Assembly: GCA_947652605.1 (NCBI GenBank)
Contig: OX393577.1
Span: 33,359,466 to 33,423,465, forward strand
Origin: Elmis aenea
Taxonomy: Eukaryota; Arthropoda; Insecta; Coleoptera; Elmidae
Length of the DNA: 64,000 bases
Direction: 5' to 3'
Part shown: piece after piece, positions 57,416 to 64,000 of the stretch
How positions within the stretch are numbered: the stretch's first letter is position 1
How the letters are laid out: each line of letters starts with the position of its first letter
Translations under genes and position numbers: made by a program
Notes under the pieces: model-generated
Told to the model about the DNA's origin: nothing
What the model saw: the letters and a program-made list of their open reading frames with translations, nothing else
The model's database searches: none

Positions 57416-58309
57416 TAACGGAAAAACCGAAATCGATCAAAATTTTTAAAATTAATTATCTCGGCTATTGTTGCGAATACACAAAAACGCCAAAAGAAAA
57501 ATGTTTTGTAGACTTAGTTTGCCATAAGAAGACGATAGTCAGATATTTATTTATAAATTACCGTGCGAGATATTTGACAGAGAAGTGAGTAAACAATCAT
57601 AATCCATTTGTATCTATTGTCCCCCTATTTTTTCTCCTTGAAAATAAGTCAATATTCTTTTTTGATCATTTGATTTAGATTTTTATCATTATTGGAAAAA
57701 TATTGTAAAATTATCGGAATTACCGGTAAAAAATTGGCAAATTACCGGTAAAATTTGAAGAGCCTTTTATGCGATTTACCGGTATTACAATCCCTAATTT
57801 CGACCAAGAGATCATATTTAGAAAACAATTTTTATTGTTTTAATATTGCTTTGATAACAGTCTCGTTTGATATTTATATGTGGGTGACACGTCACTTAAT
57901 AAGCATCACCTTAACACTCTGGGTTGACTAGGTTTGCCATCACTGGGATAGATATAAGTATTATAAACAAAAAGTTTGGTTTTGAAACAAATGTTTTTAA
58001 TTCTTTGATTCGTTTTATATAACATAATTAAACTTTACACCTTAAATAAAATGTTTTATTTTGATGAACTAAGTAAAAAATTGTGTTGCTTTGTGCCTAC
58101 GATCTTATCGATCTAGGGTTTAATTCCCGATAAATAAATTCTTAAATATAATTTCACATTTAATATTTGCTTATTTTTAATATAAACCAACGGAGAAAAC
58201 GTCGGGTTGCACAAATAAGTTGAGTAGAATGAAAGTAAATGTTTTAAAGCATTTTAAGTTAGTAAAGGTAACATTTTTGTATTGAGATCCAAAAGTCACT
58301 GGTACTAGT

Positions 58310-58820
58310 TTCTTTAGACTAAGTTTTTAAATCATTATTACATAATTCCTTAACAAGTTTGGCTTGTTCAATAACGGTTATGTTTGTGATTTCACTGATT
58401 TTACAGTGAAATTGATCGCTGATTCGTGAGATATTTTATTGCATTTCAGGAAAATAATCTCTGAAAGTTATTTTCAATGTTTGTAAGTGCAGAATTATAT
58501 TTGCAATACATTCGTTGGGTACGATTTTTTCTGAGTTTTCGATGAACTCAAGTACCTAAGGTAGGAAACGAATCAAAATTATTATTTTGTAAATTAATCG
58601 CCAATAAATGTAACTTTTTGACCATAGCTTCTATTTTCTCCTCCAACTTGAAAATATTTATTGCACTCCCCTGCAAACTTAAGTTTAAGTCACTTAAATG
58701 GGAGAATATTTTAATTAACCTGGCGTAACTATTAAAACGGTCTTTCAAATAAAAATCTTTATCCATTAAGAATAGTCGCACTTCAACTCGCAGCTCAAAC
58801 ATGCGATTCAAGATTTTGCC
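58310..58820 (-). pseudogene. hAT transposase middle/C-terminal region (SCAND3/ZBED5-like)
   Basis: The minus strand gives MFELRVEVRLFLMDKDFYLK, then RLIKIFSHLSDLNLSLQGSA, then IFKLEEKIEAMVKKLHLLA and NNFDSFPTL. The LF-x-LR-x-EV...DLN-x-SLQG...NFDSFPTL series is a hallmark of SCAND3/ZBED5/FAM200-type hAT transposases. Farther on, past a break, comes HLQTLKITFRDYFPEMQ, the next conserved block, then QAKLVKELCNNDLK. Stops separate the pieces. Similar to, but not the same region as, the remnant at 3990-4476. Confidence 0.8.
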
Positions 58821-58886
58821 TGAGGACCCCCAGGGAACAGTCCGCGGACCCCCAGGGGTCCGCGGACCACAGTTTAGGAAGCACTG
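58310..58886 (-). mobile_element. hAT remnant with one terminus (SCAND3/ZBED-like)
   Basis: The right terminus reads inward as cagtgcttcctaaactgtgg with tccgcggaccccc blocks, ending at 58886. It is followed by gtctagac, which would suit a hAT target site. The left terminus was not found. Transposase sequence reads on the minus strand directly from this end, implying an internal deletion of the N-terminal half. Confidence 0.7.
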
Positions 58887-58894
58887 GTCTAGAC

Positions 58895-61517
58895 CGTTGA
58901 AAAGTACCTAAAATGATCTACATTCTACAAGAATACACCAAAAAAATTATACCAACCAATTTGTAAAAAATGTCGGTGACGTCTCCACAAATAAATGAAG
59001 GTGTTTAAAACAATTTTTTTCGCCCTATTGTAGCTAAGACTGTCCCATTTAGTAATATGGTTTGTTGATGGTTAAATCACAATTGAAGTCGCTATAGTCT
59101 TGGGCCCCTTTTGTAGAACAGACTGTATAACGTTATAAATATAATTTTTATTTGTAACTCTGAAATTATTTTTGGAATCTGTTAATGTGAATTTAAAAAA
59201 TAGTACAAAATTATGTGAAGATGTTTTCTTTTCTTTTTCAAAATTAAAAAAAATCTGAAAATAAAAAGAACGCCATATAAACATTTAATTTATAGATTAT
59301 AACGATACAAAATAACTTTTAATGAAACGTTATTGGTTAATATAACGTTATATAACGTTATTAAAATATCGTTACGTTATGGTATTAGAAATTATAGTTT
59401 TATCGTTATTATAACGTTATCGGGTATCGTCCCTTTACGTTTTTCATCCCTGTCTAAAATATGTATCTACAATGGTATGTCCATTATTATAGGAAACAAA
59501 TTTATGTTTTTCAAGAAGTACAATTTTTGTATGCTATTTTGTGCTATTTTTTTATTTAATGTTTGGACATATCAGTAATGATGAATGTGCAACAAGTTTA
59601 TGTAGTAACATGCAGTAATGCATGTAAAACAATGAAATTAGATAACATTTTAAAAAATCCGTGTAACAAATTGCACTATTTCAAATACTTCAATTTGTAT
59701 AAAAATTGACAAATTGTTGTACCTGAAATTTGTTTTAAACACCTAAATTCACCAAAATAGATAGTGACGTTTGGGATACCCTGTATTGAATCACCCGCTG
59801 TTTCTGCACTCGTTTATTAAAATTTCATCAATTTCCACAATTTTCCTCATTGTATTATAGCGTAACCTGTTTAAAGTGGTTTTCCGACAATTTCTTAGTA
59901 ATATTTATTTCTCTAATAGCTAATTGTTGTTGATGTAAATAATACAGAAAAAATAAATGGTAGTGGATATAATCGCGCGAGACTATTGCAACGCTTAGAA
60001 CATAACAACTACACTTTTATGTTTAAGATAATTCGTTTACATAAATTTTTTATACTTCTAAAATAAAATTCTCTTGATAATTTTTGTTTCGGCCTTTATT
60101 TGTTATAGGTTTATTAAGTGTTATTTGATTTATCCAAATTTTGTAAATGAGCATTTACAAAATTATGACTGTTCGATAAATTGGTAATCAATTTAATATA
60201 AAATCCTTATTCGTGTAGAATCAAAGTCTCTTCAGTTTTTTGGTCTCGCTTGGTTAAAGTTTGCTGAAATAGATAGAAAATAAACACAATTTTTTATTTT
60301 TTTAAGACACGCAAGTACACGTATTAGTTCAATAAGTTGGTCAACTGCGTGGGTGTTTTAATTTTATTAATTAAGAATCAAATATGTTTTGCTGTTCGTT
60401 AATATTATTGTTAAGGAGAAGACTTACAAAAATTAATATTATTTGCTGAATATTTTATAGATCCGAGAAAATTAGTTCACACTATTTCGTTTGGCAGTAA
60501 AATATACTCCTAATATTTTATACCAGACGGAACTGATCATAATTATAACATTAGAAATAGCTATTGCTATTATCATTGACATGAATGTTATAAATACATA
60601 TTAAAGAAATGGTTCAAGTCTCAAATTACATAAACGATATCAAAACTGCAAAAAATGTTCTGCAGTATATTTATTTTTGAAGAAACTTGTTGAGTTTGTA
60701 AATGACCTTGCGTGTTAACGTTGCCACTATGCAAATGATATAACTGCATAGTTAATTTTCAACCTTTTGGAACACTTCCCTACCTACCGCACTAAACAGT
60801 GAGTCAGATTGTTAAATTGAAAAAAATCAACATCGAACGCGAAGCAAATTATTGTATTTCCCAATTTCCAGAAATTTTGACATGTTAATACAATTAATAG
60901 TTTTGTAACCAACATAAATAATAGTAGCATGAATAATGTTAAATTTGTTAATTGCATATAATTAGGAAGCTTAATAACATTATTTACGTTGTACGTTGTA
61001 AACGAAACTAAATGTATGTATCATTTCTTTCTTGTTAATTGTTGATGAAGGACACAAACGTCTTATTACTTATAATCCTATACGTACTTAAATTACTGCA
61101 CCTTTAGTGAGTGGAACTTCACGCTAATGCAATCTGTGATCATCTCGTCAAGGCTGAAACCACATCTCTCAGAACGTTTTAACAATATTCAACCATTTAG
61201 TTATAAATAACACACATCAGTTACCATTTATTTTAACAATACTCATTCGTTGATAAAAACTAACAAATTGATTTTATTTGTAAGTATAATGCTTATTTGG
61301 GTGTGTTATTGACCTCAATACGAACTAACTTGTTGATAAAAAGGTTAAATAGCTTTTCAATCTATAACCTGCTAACTTTGCGTCCGAAGTAACAATCAAA
61401 TTGGCGCCCTTTTCAGCATTATCATAAAAAAAAACTACAAAATTGTGCTCATTGTGACCAATTAAAAAAAAAAAAAACTATTTTGGCGTGGTAATAATCA
61501 AATACTTTATATAGGTA
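58895..61517. other. AT-rich DNA, no gene; short ataacgtta cluster
   Basis: At 59325-59425 the motif ataacgtta/taacgttat recurs about eight times in palindromic arrangement, possibly the end of a decayed element. A lone inverse terminus (ataccctgta) ends at about 59786. No coding signature occurs in the remaining 2.5 kb. Confidence 0.45.
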
Positions 61518-62797
61518 CGTGGTCTCTCCCAAAAGTAATGAGAATGATTTGAAAATATTTTTTTTATTGGACATACATGCTATTACAGTTTATCCCCTTT
61601 AAAATAGACTCTTTGTGATGGAATACAGCGATTGCAGCGTTGCTGCCACTCTTCATAACAGTGGAGGAAGTCTTTGCTTGAGATGTTGCTTAAAACCCTC
61701 GTCGCAGCTGCCTGGACGTTTTCACCTGTCCCAAAATGATGTCTTTTTAGGTGGGTTTTAAACTTGGGGAATAAAAACAAATCGAACGAAGCCAAGTCAG
61801 GGCTGTACGGTGGCTGGGGAAGCGTTGTAATATTATTTTGTGCCAGCGATTGATGTGTGATTCCTTGGCGCATTGTCGTGGTGAAGGAACCACGTGTTTG
61901 CAATTTCACGGCGGACACGCACAACTCTGGTTTTTAAACTCTCGAGTACCTGTACGTAAAATGTTTGATTCACAGTCTGCCCGGGTGGAAAAAATCTTTT
62001 TGAGTAATTCCCTTTGAGTTTAAAAAATTGAGCATGATTTTCACTTTTGATTTGCTCAAACGGGCTTTTTTAGGTCCAAGTGACTGGAAAGTGTGCCACT
62101 CTGACTTCTGACTTTTGGTTGTGGGATCGTACTAAAAACCCAACTTTCATCTCCGGTTATCACTCGCTGCCACACGATCCAAGAGTTCGCGAAAAACCAA
62201 CACACCATTGTCCTTTTGTTCATCGGACAAATTTTTGAGAACCAGCTTCACACAAATTGTTCTCATGTGCAGATCTTCAGTAATGATTCGGTGGACGTCC
62301 GTTATCGGTAGTCCCACCTCCTCTGAAATTAAACGCACATTCAAACGTCGGTCCCTATCCAGAACAGTCTTCACACGAGCCACATTGTTTTTAGTTCTTG
62401 AACTTAAAGGACGCCCTGCACGCTGTTCGTCCTCAACGCTTTCCCTTTCGTCCTTGAACGCCTTGTGCCACCTGAAGATTTGGGTTGAAGACAAAATAGC
62501 ATCCCCATAAGCTGTTCTCAACAACTGTAACGTTACGGAACCAAATTTTCCGAGTTTCACGCAGAACTTGATCGCTTAGCGCTGCTCCAGACTGCTCTGC
62601 ATTTTTGCCCCTGACAAGACACAAAAACTACTACGCACTTTGAGGACGTTCCAACTGGTAAAAAGGCGCGCACTCAACCGAGTATGGTCTAACCGTATAA
62701 CTGGGTTCCCCCTACACCTGCCTCAACCACCACTTTTTTCCTGGTCCTTCTAAGCTGCGTATTAAAATCATTCTCATTACTTTTGGGACACACCACG
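61518..62797 (-). mobile_element. full-length mariner element, inactive (1280 bp)
   Basis: The ends cgtggtctctcccaaaagta and tacttttgggacacaccacg are inverted and lie between TA dinucleotides (61516-61517, 62798-62799), as in mariner insertions. Length is normal for the family (about 1.3 kb). The transposase gene occupies the minus strand but is broken. Confidence 0.92.
61583..62624 (-). pseudogene. mariner transposase, multiple frameshifts
   Basis: Order on the minus strand: LLRTAYGDAILSSTQIFRWH, then KAFKDERESVEDEQRAGRPL (N-terminal helix-turn-helix), then VKTVLDRDRRLNVRLISEEV and KNLSDEQKDN. A separate frame at about 62110-62160 reads VITGDESWVF with the first catalytic Asp. The region of the second Asp (near 61870-61910) is garbled by a frameshift. 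YSPDLASFDLFLFPKFKTHL at about 61755-61800 retains the third Asp with its downstream D. The C-terminus is HCYEEWQQRCNRCI...YFKGDKL. There is an in-frame stop early in the first exon-like segment (QSSLEQR then stop). Inactive, but recognisable end to end. Confidence 0.9.
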
Positions 62798-62799
62798 TA

Positions 62800-64000
62800 T
62801 TACTAACATGGAACATACACTGACGTATCATTTACTATTTACTTAAACTTGTACCACATTAACAAGACCAATTTATGGAAATTTCAAAATTAGTTAAACA
62901 ACTTAAATTTGTTTTAATTGTTGTGATTTCTTTGTTTCTTATAATGTAATAATTGCTCAGACATGTGTGTTATGTAAAATAACTTGAAAGATTCCAACTA
63001 CTTTGTAAAGACGATTAAGAGCCATAATACAATGTTAAAGGTAATAAGTAGATACTCTTCTCCCTACACCCCTACAGCATTAGCCAATGCACACGGCCCG
63101 TAGTACTACACAAATTATAATTTTCACTGTTATATGTTCCGTTAAGTCCTTTGTTAATCTCTTCTGTGTGTTGACGTCTAATGGTAGTTTTTAATTATGT
63201 TTATGAACCTCCTAAGATGACACACTTTAGAATAAACAAAGAAATGTTTCCAGCGTAATTAAATGTGGATACGTTTGTGATAAATTATGTTCTCCATGTT
63301 TAAATTAATTGCAATAAAATGTTTCGAAACAACGTTGACTCTTTCAAAAACTATAATGGAGAACAGGACATAAGTCGTAAAATGTTTTATCATTTGTATT
63401 TTTTATTTAAAATTTTGCAACGTTATTATTATTATCTGAACATTATTATCACTTATGGTCTTTTTTGAATTTGGACGGTAAGTTATATAAGGGTTAAATA
63501 AGAAAATAAAGCGATTCGTATAATTTGTGCAACAGGTGTGCGCGTAGCTTACCGTAAATAATTTGGAGAATTTAAAGTTGCAATTTTTATGTCTTTACCA
63601 GAAACTACTGCTAAGGACCTTAGAATAGAAAAATATAAACATGTAACCTTAGCCTATTCTTACATGTTTATATTTTTCTGGTATTTTATTTATGTCTGAC
63701 TGTTAAATTAAAATTTTGTTACAATTAAATTAGCTTTTTTTTTCATTTTATTTTAGAATACAACATTATAAGCGATTTGTAACAGTTCTGTTGAAAATGA
63801 AGAATACGTTTTATGAAATTTAAAAAGATTCTCAACGCCTCTTTTATATACCTATGCAAAGTGTTTTGTGTCAAATTCAACAATTAAGTGATTATTGTTG
63901 TATTTGCAAAAAAAGTGTACAAAACAATAATTTTAAGATGTTAAATTTGCTTTTATTTTATAGTTTTGAGAATCAAACTGACGTACATTTTTGTTAGTTT
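62800..64000. other. AT-rich DNA with one perfect hairpin
   Basis: No coding signature. A perfect 19-bp inverted repeat (gaaaaatataaacatgtaa) at 63628-63646 pairs with 63660-63678 around a 13-nt loop. The rest is unremarkable. Confidence 0.5.

Larger units (their letters stand above)
56553..57796. mobile_element. hAT element with nested insertions (1244 bp)
   Basis: The ends tagggattctaaatttacc and the inverted ggtattacaatccct(a) are flanked by an exact 8-bp duplication atttcgac (56545-56552 and 57797-57804). ttaccggtaa motifs are repeated near both ends as subterminal repeats. The interior contains the hairpin sequence 56741-57109 with a second hAT inside, and the dispersed repeat at 57265. 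No transposase is visible; non-autonomous. Confidence 0.9.

Overview
This 64 kb window is AT-rich animal DNA, most likely from an insect. I recognise no host gene, tRNA, rRNA or CRISPR array. Nearly everything identifiable is a transposable element or its remains. The mix argues for an arthropod: hAT, mariner and IS630-like elements, a BEL/Pao and a Ty3-type LTR element, Jockey-like LINEs, a Penelope-like element and a foldback element. Species cannot be fixed from the sequence. No gene network can be described; the window looks like intergenic or intronic sequence that has absorbed repeated waves of insertion.

Layout. 0.1-4.8 kb: a pile-up of hAT elements, including a 1.8 kb copy with a broken transposase and a clean 8-bp target duplication, then small palindromic elements. 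5.2-7.0 kb: a 5'-truncated Penelope-like element on the minus strand, with reverse transcriptase followed by a GIY-YIG endonuclease. 8.0-10.3 kb: MITEs. 11.2-15.0 kb: a BEL/Pao element with both LTRs and a 5-bp target duplication. It has lost its reverse transcriptase and integrase core and is split by a MITE.

16.8-25.4 kb is the most striking object: an 8.6 kb foldback-type element with a perfect 9-bp target duplication. Its asymmetric inverted arms are made of ~147-bp tandem units. A hAT MITE and a young gag-only Ty3-type retrotransposon with identical LTRs lie in its loop, and a Jockey fragment lies in its right arm.

26.8-43.0 kb: a 1.47 kb near-perfect palindrome, TA-flanked elements, and a three-level nest (hAT-like > hAT MITE > mariner). 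This part also holds a non-LTR remnant split by a hAT MITE, a 1.0 kb hAT, and an IS630-type element. The mariner and the IS630-type element are both 'double 5' end' snapbacks. 45.5-50.2 kb: MITEs, two minisatellites, a Jockey-like fragment with a 5' inversion, and a TIR element carrying a MADF-domain reading frame. 52.6-62.8 kb: a Merlin-like palindromic MITE, a second copy of the 22.6 kb Jockey family, a nested hAT with exact target duplication, a SCAND3/ZBED-like hAT remnant, and a full-length but broken mariner.

The long stretches between these (for example 36.3-38.9, 39.9-42.1, 50.2-52.6 and 58.9-61.5 kb) are AT-rich DNA in which I see no gene. All boundaries were read by eye from terminal repeats and target duplications. 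Family assignments rest on recognised protein motifs, not on database searches.
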